From assembly GCF_001870435.1 (NCBI RefSeq), contig NZ_MDDR01000025.1, positions 1-64,000 of the forward strand: a DNA stretch of 64,000 bases, written 5' to 3'. Origin of the DNA: Pseudomonas costantinii (GTDB lineage: Bacteria; Pseudomonadota; Gammaproteobacteria; Pseudomonadales; Pseudomonadaceae). The position numbers and the translations under genes were made by a program. This document shows positions 1 through 8,268 of this stretch, piece by piece; position 1 is the stretch's first letter; each line of letters opens with the position of its first letter. The notes beneath the pieces are model-generated. The model did not search any database. It saw only the letters and a program-made list of their open reading frames with translations, and was not told the origin of the DNA.

Positions 1-283
1 ATCTGGCTTTTGATCCACACCACTCAGGTCGGCTTTCAGGCCGCCGTGCTCTGCTTTTGATCTGCTTGTGATCTTGATCTCAGGCGCCCCATTAACCACG
101 CTGGCCGCACGCAGGCACACCGAGCCTAGGCGAGGTGCCGAGTGGTGGGGCAAGAGCCCTTTTGGTTACTTTTGGCTGGGCCGGCATTCCGGGCTCTTTT
201 CCAAAAGTGACCCGCCGTAAGGGCGGAACCCTAAGCGGCCGTTACCGCAACAACGGATATGTACTCATATCTACCTAAAGAAA
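1..283. repeat. structured intergenic repeat-like region (no gene seen)
   Basis: No convincing gene lies in bases 1-415. Bases 120-265 form nested inverted repeats: AAGAGCCC at 152-159 pairs with GGGCTCTT at 191-198, CTTTTGG at 169-175 pairs with CCAAAAG at 201-207, and a CCGCC/GGCGG hairpin follows near 211-225. From memory, very similar blocks occur in many copies between genes in P. fluorescens-group genomes and give spurious short ORFs; copy number could not be checked here. The 120-residue reading frame that starts at 284 runs into the chemoreceptor on the other strand and is not believed. Confidence 0.45.
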
Positions 284-362
284 ATGGCCAAGCGCCAAGA
301 GCTGTGTAAATACCTATGCTGCGATGGCATCGACCCAGTCTCCCAGGGAAACCGAGTTGCCC

Positions 363-391
363 GCATTGCGGGCAAGCCCGGCTCCCACATG
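363..391. repeat. REP-like remnant downstream of chemoreceptor
   Basis: A GCGGGCAAGCCCGGCTCCCACA-type string lies just past the chemoreceptor stop codon. It resembles half of the common P. fluorescens REP palindrome, of which a complete copy sits at 3140-3169. The second arm is degenerate, so this may be a decayed copy. It could also act as a transcript-end structure. Confidence 0.4.
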
Positions 392-415
392 GTTCTCAGT
401 GTTTCCAAGGCAGCG

Positions 416-2554
416 CTATACCCGAAACTGATCCATCAACTTCATCTGCTGGGTGGCCAACGCATTCAGTTGGCTGCTGATAGCCGCCGATTCGGTGGCC
501 TGGCCAGTGAGGGTTTCGGTCACGGTGCGGATCGCCGAGACGTTGCGATTGACCTCTTCGGCCACGGCGCTCTGCTGTTCGGCGGCGCTGGCGATTTGCA
601 GGTTCATGTCGCTGATCACCGTCACTGCGTCACTGATCTTGCCTAACGCTTGCACCGCTTGATGGATCTGCCCGGCATTGCTCTGGGCCTGGTGTTGGCT
701 GGAATGCATGGTCTCCACCACGCCGCGGGTGCCGTTCTGGATGCGCTCGATCACCACGCGAATTTCCTCCACGGAATCCTGAGTGCGTTTGGCCAGGTTG
801 CGTACTTCGTCGGCGACTACCGCAAAACCACGTCCGCTTTCCCCGGCACGCGCGGCTTCGATGGCGGCGTTCAGCGCCAGCAGGTTGGTCTGTTCGGCAA
901 TGCTGCGGATCACTTCCAGCACCGACCCAATCTGCTCACTGTTCACCGCCAGGGCTTCAACTTCAGTCACCGCCTTGCTGACTTCTTCGGCGAGGGTGGT
1001 GATATCGCGGGTGCTCTGCTCAATGATCGACATGCCCTCACGCGCCGACTGATCAGCCCCACGTGCCGCGCTGGCGGCGTTAGACGCGCTGTTGGCCACA
1101 TCATGGGCGGTGGCGCTCATTTCATTGGAGGCGGTAGCCACTTGGTCGATTTCGCGGAATTGCACCTGCATGCCTTCGCTGGTCTGGCGCGCGATGGCTG
1201 AGGATTGATCAGCAGTGCCACGCGCTTCGGTGATGCTTTGTTTGATCTGCGCGATGGTCGGTTGCAGCTTGTCGAGGAAGCGGTTGAACCAGTTTGCCAG
1301 TTCGCCCAGTTCGTCCTTTTTGGTGTAGGCCAAGCGTTGGGTGAGGTCACCTTCGCCGCTGGCAATATTCTTGAGCATGGCCGCCACGTTGTTGATCGGA
1401 CGGGTCACGCCGGTGGCGGTCAGCCAGATCAACAGCAAACCGAGCAGGGCGGCGACGGCCCCTATCAGCAATGCCTCGAGTGTGGAGGCGCTTTGGGCCT
1501 TGTCGAGTATGCCTTGCAGTTTCACCACGTCGCCCAGCATCACGTGTTTGGGCAGTTTGATCACGATGCCCCAGGATTTGGAGTCGGCGATCGGCTTGAC
1601 CGGGTACACGGCGCGAATCGTGTCGTCCTGTTCGCGGATCATGCGGGTATCGCTGGCGAGCAGTTGCACGATCTCTTTGCCTTCGGCGCCGAGGGTGTTG
1701 ATCAGGTTTTTGCCGACCATGTCCGGCTGGCCGCTGAAGGCTGCAATCAAACCGGTGCTGGAGAGAATTTCGAGATACCCGGCACCGTCGAACAAGTCTT
1801 TTTGCGCCGCATCCGTGGCGGCTTGCAGGGCATTAAGGGCCAGGTCGACACCGACTACGCCGATGACTTTACCGTCCACGATCAACGGCAGGGAGATGGT
1901 GGTCATCAGCATCGACTTGCCCGCTACTTCATCGGCGTACGGGTCCAGTAGGCAAACACCGCGGGTGTCTCGTGGGCAGGTGTACCAGATGTTGTAGGGC
2001 GTGCCGCTGAGGTTGGGGGTGGTCTTGGTCAGGTCGTCCTCGACCATCACGGTGTTCAAGCCTTCGCCAGCGGCGCGGCTCCAGTAGCTGGAGAAACGGC
2101 CTTTTTCGTTGGAGACGCGGGCTTTGTCGTCGACGAACTCGTTGTCTTTGCCATCCAGGCCGTTGGGTTCGAACGACAGCCAGATGCCGAGCACCCGGCT
2201 GTTGCGCTCAAAGGCGGTCTTGAGGCTCTGGTTGAGTTCTTCACGCAGGGCGCCCGCTTCCAGCCCGCGCTTGGCTGCGGTGTTACGCAGGCCCTTGATC
2301 TGGTCGGCTAATGCGGTGATTACCACCAGGCTTTCGCCAAAGGTTTTTTGCAGTTGTACGGCTTGTTCGCCGGCCTTGGCTTGCAACAGGTTCTGCACAC
2401 TGTTGGTGAGCATTCGCGAGCTTGAATCGCTGACCAGGCGGTTGTTCCGGCCGGCCTCGTACAGGTTGATGCCGATGATCAGCGCAATCACCCCCAAGAG
2501 GCAAAGGCCGGACAGCAGCACGATTTTCAAGCGGATGGAGAGGGTGTCGAACAT
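416..2554 (-). CDS. methyl-accepting chemotaxis protein, dCache sensor
   Basis: A 712-residue membrane chemoreceptor. An N-terminal membrane helix (about residues 10-30) is followed by a large periplasmic double-Cache region (about 35-370), a second membrane helix (about 375-400), a HAMP linker and a long cytoplasmic signalling domain. The hairpin tip, around [19 protein letters not shown], is the invariant CheA/CheW-binding motif. I chose the start MFDTLS at 2554 because the 18 upstream residues do not look like receptor sequence and precede the hydrophobic segment. The N-terminus and a WYTCP...DPY stretch in the sensor recall the amine receptors McpU/TlpQ; that ligand guess is inference. 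The protein ends in MDQFRV, with no C-terminal pentapeptide tether for CheR/CheB. It is transcribed alone. Confidence 0.9.
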   Translation of the reverse strand: MFDTLSIRLKIVLLSGLCLLGVIALIIGINLYEAGRNNRLVSDSSSRMLTNSVQNLLQAKAGEQAVQLQKTFGESLVVITALADQIKGLRNTAAKRGLEAGALREELNQSLKTAFERNSRVLGIWLSFEPNGLDGKDNEFVDDKARVSNEKGRFSSYWSRAAGEGLNTVMVEDDLTKTTPNLSGTPYNIWYTCPRDTRGVCLLDPYADEVAGKSMLMTTISLPLIVDGKVIGVVGVDLALNALQAATDAAQKDLFDGAGYLEILSSTGLIAAFSGQPDMVGKNLINTLGAEGKEIVQLLASDTRMIREQDDTIRAVYPVKPIADSKSWGIVIKLPKHVMLGDVVKLQGILDKAQSASTLEALLIGAVAALLGLLLIWLTATGVTRPINNVAAMLKNIASGEGDLTQRLAYTKKDELGELANWFNRFLDKLQPTIAQIKQSITEARGTADQSSAIARQTSEGMQVQFREIDQVATASNEMSATAHDVANSASNAASAARGADQSAREGMSIIEQSTRDITTLAEEVSKAVTEVEALAVNSEQIGSVLEVIRSIAEQTNLLALNAAIEAARAGESGRGFAVVADEVRNLAKRTQDSVEEIRVVIERIQNGTRGVVETMHSSQHQAQSNAGQIHQAVQALGKISDAVTVISDMNLQIASAAEQQSAVAEEVNRNVSAIRTVTETLTGQATESAAISSQLNALATQQMKLMDQFRV

Positions 2555-2693
2555 AGGTTCACTCGCGATTGGACTTGTTGGAATGCAAGCAGGGCGAGCC
2601 AAGTCCATTCGGCGCTATGTCCGGAACATCGGCGTAACAAGTTGTTTCATTAGAGGAAGGCGATGAACGGTAGGGAAAGGACTACACGCAACG

Positions 2694-3095
2694 TTACACG
2701 GGGGCTGCAAGCCGTTCCGGGCGTGACCAGATCCACAGGTTGCCCAGACTCATCCCGGCAATCGCCAGGTAGATCGGCCAGCCGTGATCGAGCATTACCA
2801 GCATCAAACCGGCACACAACAGCATGCTCACCGTGGCGCTGATTTTGGCGCGGCGCGCGATGATCTTGCCATTGCGCCAGTTGAACAAAATCGGCCCGAA
2901 TAACCGGTGGTTTTCCAGCCAGGCGCTAAGGCGCGGCGAGCTTTTGGTGGCGGCCCAGGCGGCGAGCAGGATGAATTCGGTGGTGGGCAAACCCGGTATG
3001 ACAATCGCCACCAACCCAATGCCCAGGCTGACGTAGGCCAGCAGGCCGAAGAGGATCCGCGCGATTTTTGAGGTGGATTGGGTTTTGCCGGTCAT
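2694..3095 (-). CDS. DUF454 (YbaN-like) inner-membrane protein
   Basis: A 133-residue hydrophobic protein with about three membrane segments (roughly residues 12-50, 75-95 and 100-118). The conserved signature GLVAIVIPGLPTTEF near residues 27-41 places it in DUF454/YbaN, a family of small inner-membrane proteins without an established biochemical role. It ends close to the heme oxygenase gene on the same strand, with a REP palindrome between them. In other pseudomonads, as I recall, a gene of this family also sits beside hemO, which hints at a link with heme or iron handling. No strong ribosome-binding site is visible before the chosen ATG. Confidence 0.75.
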   Translation of the reverse strand: MTGKTQSTSKIARILFGLLAYVSLGIGLVAIVIPGLPTTEFILLAAWAATKSSPRLSAWLENHRLFGPILFNWRNGKIIARRAKISATVSMLLCAGLMLVMLDHGWPIYLAIAGMSLGNLWIWSRPERLAAPV

Positions 3096-3139
3096 GTTTT
3101 TTGCGAAGTAGAGGAAAAAGTCAGCTTGAAATGAGATTT

Positions 3140-3169
3140 AAATGTGGGAGCGGGCTTGCTCCCACATTT
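3140..3169. repeat. REP palindrome
   Basis: Perfect inverted repeat with 12-bp arms: AAATGTGGGAGC at 3140-3151 and its complement at 3158-3169, around the loop GGGCTT. This is the classic P. fluorescens-group REP unit. It lies between the heme oxygenase stop codon and the DUF454 gene, where it may also limit read-through or protect mRNA ends. Confidence 0.85.
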
Positions 3170-3190
3170 GACCGCATTTCAAACGATGGG

Positions 3191-3799
3191 TCAGGCCAGT
3201 TCTGGGGCGCTAGCGTACGCCTGTTCCAGCAGCACGGTGAAGCGCACGAACGCGTCGATCGCGCCTTTTTCTACCTCGGCTTCTTCTTCTGCGCTGAATT
3301 CCAGGCCATCGAGGGTGCGGGTGAAGTTCTTCCAGCCTTCGGCGCGACCACCGGCCGGCTCACCGAGGTGACGGGCACCGAAGGTTTCGCTCAGGCCCAG
3401 GCCCACGGCGCGCTTGATCAGGAACGCAGCGCCCAACTTGGAGCCTTCGGAGACGAACAACCAGCCCAGGGCTTGGGCCTTGCTCGGGTTTTTCACGGCG
3501 CCGGCGACCGGTGCAGGCACTTCGGTGTCCAGGTCGCCCAGGTCCAGCTTGGCGGCATCGGCGCGGCAGCGTTCGGCCAGGTCTGGGACGATTTTGATCA
3601 GCTCGGCGTCGTTGTACAGGCCGACCAATTCCGATTGAAACAGGTACTGCGCGACCACGAAGCGAGCGAAGTTGGCCTGGGTTTCAAATGGGGCGTGGGC
3701 CTTGACCAGTGCGTCGAGCTTGGTGTGCGGCTCGTTGGTGATCTGGTTCAGGCGCTGTGAGCGCAGGCTTGGGCGTTCTGCGGTAGGAGAAACGGTCAT
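3191..3799 (-). CDS. hemO: biliverdin-producing heme oxygenase
   Basis: A 202-residue cytoplasmic heme oxygenase of the HemO/PigA type, which opens heme to biliverdin, CO and Fe2+ so that imported heme can serve as an iron source. The motif RSQRLNQITNEPH is present; His25 is the expected proximal heme ligand. GWLFVSEGSKLGAAFL in the middle is the distal helix, and GARHLGEPAGGRAEGW also matches P. aeruginosa PigA. Length agrees with the family. A good ribosome-binding site (AAGGA) precedes the ATG. It lies downstream of the heme receptor gene on the same strand but behind a strong terminator at 3897-3929, so it probably has its own promoter. I could not point to a Fur site directly upstream. 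Confidence 0.95.
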   Translation of the reverse strand: MTVSPTAERPSLRSQRLNQITNEPHTKLDALVKAHAPFETQANFARFVVAQYLFQSELVGLYNDAELIKIVPDLAERCRADAAKLDLGDLDTEVPAPVAGAVKNPSKAQALGWLFVSEGSKLGAAFLIKRAVGLGLSETFGARHLGEPAGGRAEGWKNFTRTLDGLEFSAEEEAEVEKGAIDAFVRFTVLLEQAYASAPELA

Positions 3800-3896
3800 G
3801 AAAAAGTCCTTGAGAAGGGGAGCGCCTTGGTGCTCTGAAGCGTTGCAGAGCTGTTATCAACTAGACGAACAAGAAGACGCGGCACAGTAAAAAATC

Positions 3897-3929
3897 CTCA
3901 CCTCGCCGATGAAATGTCGGCGAGGTGAG
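3897..3929 (-). terminator. rho-independent terminator of the heme receptor gene
   Basis: A 13-bp perfect stem, CTCACCTCGCCGA at 3897-3909 with its complement at 3917-3929, and a 7-nt loop. Read on the minus strand it is followed by a T-rich tract. It lies 11 bp past the receptor stop codon and separates the receptor from hemO. Confidence 0.9.
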
Positions 3930-3939
3930 TGTGGGGTTG

Positions 3940-6504
3940 TCAGATGTCCCAGATCAGGTTGATCGCAAAGTGGCGACCAGGCTGAGTCAGTCGGTCCAGG
4001 TTGGCCGGGCCGGTTACAGCGGCTTCGCCGACGCTGTCGTAGCTGCGCACGTCATCCCAGTTCCAGTATTTCTTGTCGGTCAGGTTGTAGAGGCCGCCAT
4101 TGACGGTCACGTCGTTGGTGACTTTGTAGTACGCGCTCAGGTCAAGAATGCCGAAGCCTGGCGTCTTGAATGGGCCGTCGGTGCTGCCGTCGGGCGCGTG
4201 GAAGGTCGTGCTGTCGACGCGACTCTGCTTCTTCACCAGGGTCCAGCTCAGCAGACCGCCATAGTTGTCCTTGTCGTAGCCCAAGCCGAACACGCCTTTG
4301 AGTGGGTTGACGCTGTTGAGCGCCTCGCCGTTGTCGTCGTTGCGGCCATAGGTGTAGCCAACCGAGCCCTGGGTGTACAGGCCTTGCGGTGCACCGAATG
4401 CGTCGAGGTTCAGGCGGCCTTTGGCTTCAATCCCTTTGATGGTGGCGTGCTTGATGTTGTTGGCTTCGAACTGTTGCACGTTACCGCCAGCGACAGAGGC
4501 GTCCTCGTCGATGAAGTCGCGGTATTTGTTGTAGAACACGGCGATGTCGAACGAGCCTGCGTCGAAGTTGCCGCGAATCCCGGTTTCTATGCCCTTGCTG
4601 CTTTCCGGCTTGAGGTTCGGGTTGGGTTCGACGGTGTAGCCCTGATTCAAGTTTTCAAAGCGGCCGTACAAGGCTTTGGCCGATGGTGTGCGGAAACCTT
4701 CGGCGTATTGGCCGAACCAGGTGTAGTTCTCGGTGAGCGCGTAGGTCAGGCCGAACTTGGGCGTTACACGGTGCCAGGTTTTTTCCTGGTCGCTCACTGG
4801 GTCTTTACCGGTTGGGTTGACGGTGTTGAGGAACGCCTGGGTCAACTCTGGTTTGAGCTGGGTGTAGTCGTAGCGCACGGCGGGCAGGAAGGTCCATTTG
4901 CCCCAGGCGATCTGATCCTGGGCGAACAGCGAATAGGTATTGATGGTTGGGTCCGGGAAGTCGCTGGACTTTTTCACGCTGTCGCTGGCGCTGGGGCTCG
5001 GCGCGCCGATGGCAGTGCAACCGCCGCCGACGGCCAGGCAGGTGGCGGCGCCTTCGCGGGAACCGGTGACTTTCTGCTGTTTCAGGGTGGTGCCATAGGT
5101 CACCAGGTGATCGGTTTCACCGACGCTGAAGGCCTTGTCCAACTGCGCGTCGAAGACCCACTGTTTTTCTTCATAGAGGGTTTCGCGGGTGCGCAATACA
5201 CGGCGCGACGGCTGGTAAATCTCGGAGGTGGACTGGTCGGTCTTGGCGATTTGGTAGTTGAGGCTGGTCTTGATGTGATCGGCAATCGGCGAGTCGAGGG
5301 CGAAGCGGTTTTCGATGCCGAAACGCTCACGGGTGATGGTGTCGTTACCCGAACGGGCGCGGTAGAAGTTGAAGCCTCGCCCGCCCGCGAATGGGCCGCC
5401 CACGGCATTTTTCAGATTGACGTCGCGATCATCCTTGAACTTTTCGTACGTCAGGCCCAGTCGGTTGTCATCCCCATAATTCCAACCCAATTTGGCCAGT
5501 ACGTTGGTGGTGCGCGCATCTTCCGGGTTGGCGCCGGTGCGGGACAGGCCGGTGGCGTTGTTGCCGTCGTAGGATTCCATTTCATGGCCATTACGCTGGC
5601 TCAGGTGCAGCAAACCGTCGAAGTCCTGCACGCGGCCAGCGACGGTGCCGGAGGTCAGCCAGCTTTCATCGGCGGAGCTGTAGCCGGTTTTCAGGCGGGC
5701 GCCGAAGTCTTGGCCGGGCTTGATGATGTCATCCGGGTCGAGGGTGAAGTAACTCACGGCGCCGCCGATGGCGCTGCTGCCGTAGAGGGCCGAGGCTGGG
5801 CCGCGGAGGATTTCCACGCGCTTGACGATTTCCGGGTCGACGTAGTTGCGGCGCGTCTTGGCGTACGGGCCGTTGAAGAAGTTGTCGGGGACTTCGACGC
5901 CATCTACCTGGGTGAGGATGCGGTCACCGTCGATACCGCGAATGTTGTAGCCCGCATTGCTGGCACGGGTGCCGGCGCCGCCCACTGAGACGTTAGGTTC
6001 GTAGCGCACCAGTTCACGAATGGTGTTCACGTTCTGGCGGTCCAGTTCCTGGCGCTCATGCACGCTGACGGTGCTTGGCACGCTGTTGACGTCTTGCTCG
6101 GTACGGGTGGCGCTGATGGTGACTTGTTGCAGGTTGAGGGTACTGCCCGCCGCGCGCTTTTCCAGGACGATGCTGTTATTGCCCAGTTTGCGGTAGCTCA
6201 GGTTGGTCCCCACCAACAGCCGGTCCAGGGCTTTTTCCGGCGACAACGGGCCGCGTACACCAGGGGACGAAACACCCTGGCCCAGCTCCGCCGGCAGGCC
6301 GACTTGCCAGCCGGTCACGCTGGTAAAGGCATTCAGTGCCGAGACCAGAGACTGCTGCTCGATGCTGAAGTTGTAGTTGCCGTGGCTGCGGGCGACCGGC
6401 TCGGCGGCGGTAGCTGCCATGGCTGGCGCGCTGGCCAGCAGGATGGCGGCGGTCAGCAAGGACAGGACGGGCGAAGAAGACCGGCGGTTGAAACGAGAGG
6501 ACAT
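3940..6504 (-). CDS. TonB-dependent heme/hemoprotein receptor with signalling domain
   Basis: An 854-residue outer-membrane transporter. A signal peptide (about 1-31, ending APAMAA) is followed by an STN signalling domain (about 45-115) that talks to the FecR-type regulator. A plug (about 125-245) contains the NIRGIDGDRILTQVDG and RGPASALYGSSAIGGAV motifs. The rest is a 22-strand barrel. FRTP and, about 20 residues later, NPNL match the FRAP/NPNL signature of heme receptors. No histidine lies between those motifs, where several family members have one. GGAG eight bases before the ATG supports the start. With the sigma and anti-sigma genes upstream it has the layout of the P. aeruginosa Hxu system (hxuI-hxuR-hxuA). 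HasR is less likely, because no hasA hemophore gene is near. Confidence 0.9.
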   Translation of the reverse strand: MSSRFNRRSSSPVLSLLTAAILLASAPAMAATAAEPVARSHGNYNFSIEQQSLVSALNAFTSVTGWQVGLPAELGQGVSSPGVRGPLSPEKALDRLLVGTNLSYRKLGNNSIVLEKRAAGSTLNLQQVTISATRTEQDVNSVPSTVSVHERQELDRQNVNTIRELVRYEPNVSVGGAGTRASNAGYNIRGIDGDRILTQVDGVEVPDNFFNGPYAKTRRNYVDPEIVKRVEILRGPASALYGSSAIGGAVSYFTLDPDDIIKPGQDFGARLKTGYSSADESWLTSGTVAGRVQDFDGLLHLSQRNGHEMESYDGNNATGLSRTGANPEDARTTNVLAKLGWNYGDDNRLGLTYEKFKDDRDVNLKNAVGGPFAGGRGFNFYRARSGNDTITRERFGIENRFALDSPIADHIKTSLNYQIAKTDQSTSEIYQPSRRVLRTRETLYEEKQWVFDAQLDKAFSVGETDHLVTYGTTLKQQKVTGSREGAATCLAVGGGCTAIGAPSPSASDSVKKSSDFPDPTINTYSLFAQDQIAWGKWTFLPAVRYDYTQLKPELTQAFLNTVNPTGKDPVSDQEKTWHRVTPKFGLTYALTENYTWFGQYAEGFRTPSAKALYGRFENLNQGYTVEPNPNLKPESSKGIETGIRGNFDAGSFDIAVFYNKYRDFIDEDASVAGGNVQQFEANNIKHATIKGIEAKGRLNLDAFGAPQGLYTQGSVGYTYGRNDDNGEALNSVNPLKGVFGLGYDKDNYGGLLSWTLVKKQSRVDSTTFHAPDGSTDGPFKTPGFGILDLSAYYKVTNDVTVNGGLYNLTDKKYWNWDDVRSYDSVGEAAVTGPANLDRLTQPGRHFAINLIWDI

Positions 6505-6604
6505 CGAGAGCGCTCCGGAGGTACGAATCTTATAGTTGCGAACCGAATCAAATAGGAATCAGTTGCATTGGCTAAGACGAGACGTACCGCCGACAGCTAT
6601 CGAG

Positions 6605-6623
6605 TAAAAATAATTCTCATTTA
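6605..6623. promoter_or_regulatory. possible Fur box upstream of heme receptor
   Basis: On the minus strand this reads AATGAGAATTATTTTTA, an imperfect match to the Fur consensus hexamer array (NATWAT repeats). It overlaps the stop codon of the FecR-type gene and lies about 100 bp before the receptor start. The receptor may therefore be directly Fur-controlled as well as sigma-controlled. The match is weaker than the site at 8208-8224. Confidence 0.45.
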
Positions 6624-7589
6624 GTTCAAAATGACCAGCGCCGGGTATTCCGAAAGCTTGGCCGAAGTGATGTGTGCCAGGGAGCGCACGACATCGAGGG
6701 GTTGGTCGAGGCGATAATTACCGGTGACGGCTGTGCTTGCGAGCTTATCGTTGGTGTTGACGATCCAGCCGGGGTAATAGCGGCGCAGCTCAGCGAGCAC
6801 TTCGCTCATCGGGCAGTTTTCGAATACCAGCCGACCCTGGACCCAGGCCAGGTCCTTGCTGGCATCCAGCTTGGCGGGTTGGCCGAAACCCTTGGGGCCG
6901 ATACGGATACTTTCACCGGCGCTCAGGCGTACGCGGGCATCGTCGAAGGTATTGCTCAGGTCGACATCACCGCGCTGCACTTGCACCTGGGCTTCGCCAT
7001 TGAGGTAGCGCACGGCGAAGGCCGTGTCGCGCACGCTGGCGCGAACCGGGCCAGCATCGATTTCCAGAGGCAGGCCACGGCTGGGCACCACGTCGAAAAA
7101 CGCCTCGCCTTGGTACAGGCGAGCGATGCGCTGGTGATCCTTGATGCTGCTGGAAAACGCCGAATTGGTGTTCAGCAGCACTTTCGAACCATCGTCCAGT
7201 TCCAGGCGCTGGCGTTCACCGACCACGGTGAGGTGGTCGGCTTGCAGGCGCACGGGCAGGTTGCTGAAGCTGAACAGCCCGATCAGCAACATGGCAGCGG
7301 TGGCCAAGGGTTTCCAATGCGGCTTGATGCGGCGCCAAACTGTCGGCTTGCGCGGTGCAGCCAGGGCCACGGCTGCACTGTGCACCGGCGCACCACCCCA
7401 GGCGGCCTGGGCTTTGTTGAATGCGTGGACGTGCGCCGGGTCACTGGCCAGCCAGGCTTCGAACTCGACTTGCTGCCCGGGTTGCGGGCACTGCAAGGCG
7501 ATCAGCCAGTCGAGGGCTTGGTCCATAGCCGTGTCTTGCAACACCTCATGAGCCAGCTCATGGGGGCGCAGTTTATTCGGGTCCGTCAC
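6621..7589 (-). CDS. FecR-type anti-sigma/sigma regulator
   Basis: A 322-residue single-pass inner-membrane regulator. The N-terminal cytoplasmic part (about 1-90) carries the DUF4880/FecR_N features: ALDWLIALQCP and FEAWLASDPAHVHAF. One membrane helix (about 93-112) follows, and then the periplasmic FecR domain with GERQRLELDDGSKVLLNTNS and the C-terminal region that contacts the receptor STN domain. It should hold the neighbouring ECF sigma factor inactive until the receptor signals heme binding. It lies between the sigma factor gene (73-bp gap) and the receptor gene (116-bp gap), all on one strand. The most specific counterpart would be HxuR; that assignment is inference from layout. Confidence 0.9.
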   Translation of the reverse strand: MTDPNKLRPHELAHEVLQDTAMDQALDWLIALQCPQPGQQVEFEAWLASDPAHVHAFNKAQAAWGGAPVHSAAVALAAPRKPTVWRRIKPHWKPLATAAMLLIGLFSFSNLPVRLQADHLTVVGERQRLELDDGSKVLLNTNSAFSSSIKDHQRIARLYQGEAFFDVVPSRGLPLEIDAGPVRASVRDTAFAVRYLNGEAQVQVQRGDVDLSNTFDDARVRLSAGESIRIGPKGFGQPAKLDASKDLAWVQGRLVFENCPMSEVLAELRRYYPGWIVNTNDKLASTAVTGNYRLDQPLDVVRSLAHITSAKLSEYPALVILN

Positions 7590-7662
7590 GGTGTTCCTCG
7601 GGTCTTCGCCACGTTCTATTCATCTTTCCTACAGCCTGGATCGACACATCTGTCGGAGAAGC

Positions 7663-8181
7663 TTAAGGCTGATCCAGCCGTTCGGCCACACCTACGCAGA
7701 TGGCCATGATCAATTTCAGCTCCTTTTGCACGGTGCTCAAGGACACTTGCAACTGATCGGCAATCTCCTGGTAGCTGCAACCGTGCAGGCGACTGAGGAT
7801 GAAAATCTGCTGTTGACGGGCGCTCAACTGGCCGAGGCTGACGCTCAGGTGTTCGAGCAATTGCTCGGCCTGGGTGGCGTCTTCGGGAGTGCTGGTGGGG
7901 GCGGCGACGCTTTGCAGGATGTCCAGCGGGACATCTTCCTGCAGCGTGCGGGCCTGAATCCTGCGCGAACGCAGGTGATCCAGCGCCAGGTTGCGCGCAG
8001 TCTGGTAGACGAAAGGTTCGAGGTGATCGATCGGCCGCTCGCTCAGGGCCCGAGTGACGCGCAGGTAGGTTTCCTGCAACAGGTCCTCGGCAGTGCTGTG
8101 GTTATTCACCATCCGCTGCAAGGTGCGTAGCAGAATCACCCGTTGGGTGAGAAAGACTTGGTTGAAGCGAGATTGGCTCAC
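7663..8181 (-). CDS. ECF RNA polymerase sigma factor, FecI-like (iron/heme)
   Basis: A 172-residue ECF sigma factor. Region 2 holds TAEDLLQETYLRV and YQTARNLALDHLR, and region 4 holds LSARQQQIFILSRLHGCSYQEIADQLQVS, the helix-turn-helix that reads the -35 element. The length is typical of iron-starvation sigma factors. It starts with GTG; no strong ribosome-binding site is visible. A perfect Fur palindrome 27 bp upstream predicts iron repression. It should transcribe the heme receptor gene after release by the FecR-type partner. Closest described role: HxuI of P. aeruginosa (inference). Confidence 0.92.
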   Translation of the reverse strand: MSQSRFNQVFLTQRVILLRTLQRMVNNHSTAEDLLQETYLRVTRALSERPIDHLEPFVYQTARNLALDHLRSRRIQARTLQEDVPLDILQSVAAPTSTPEDATQAEQLLEHLSVSLGQLSARQQQIFILSRLHGCSYQEIADQLQVSLSTVQKELKLIMAICVGVAERLDQP

Positions 8182-8207
8182 AGTGGTACCAGACCGAGAT
8201 GCAGTTA

Positions 8208-8224
8208 ATGATAATGCTTATCAT
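8208..8224. promoter_or_regulatory. Fur box upstream of ECF sigma gene
   Basis: Perfect inverted repeat ATGATAA-TGC-TTATCAT, matching the core of the 19-bp Fur consensus (GATAATGATAATCATTATC). It lies 27 bp upstream of the sigma factor start, within 45 bp of the gapA stop codon. Fur-Fe2+ bound here should block the whole heme-sensing cascade when iron is plentiful. Confidence 0.88.
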
Positions 8225-8268
8225 CAACTGAAATGGCAAGGGACTATTTTTGTGAGCCAATCATTTGC

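Noticed and set aside
284..646. 120-residue frame at the left end
   Set aside because: Starts in a repeat-like region and overlaps the 3' end of the chemoreceptor on the other strand; no ribosome-binding site.
3925..5988. 687-residue open frame antisense to the heme receptor
   Set aside because: Lies opposite a receptor with clear motifs; residues are Val/Gly/Ala rich with no domain, as expected for a shadow frame in GC-rich DNA.
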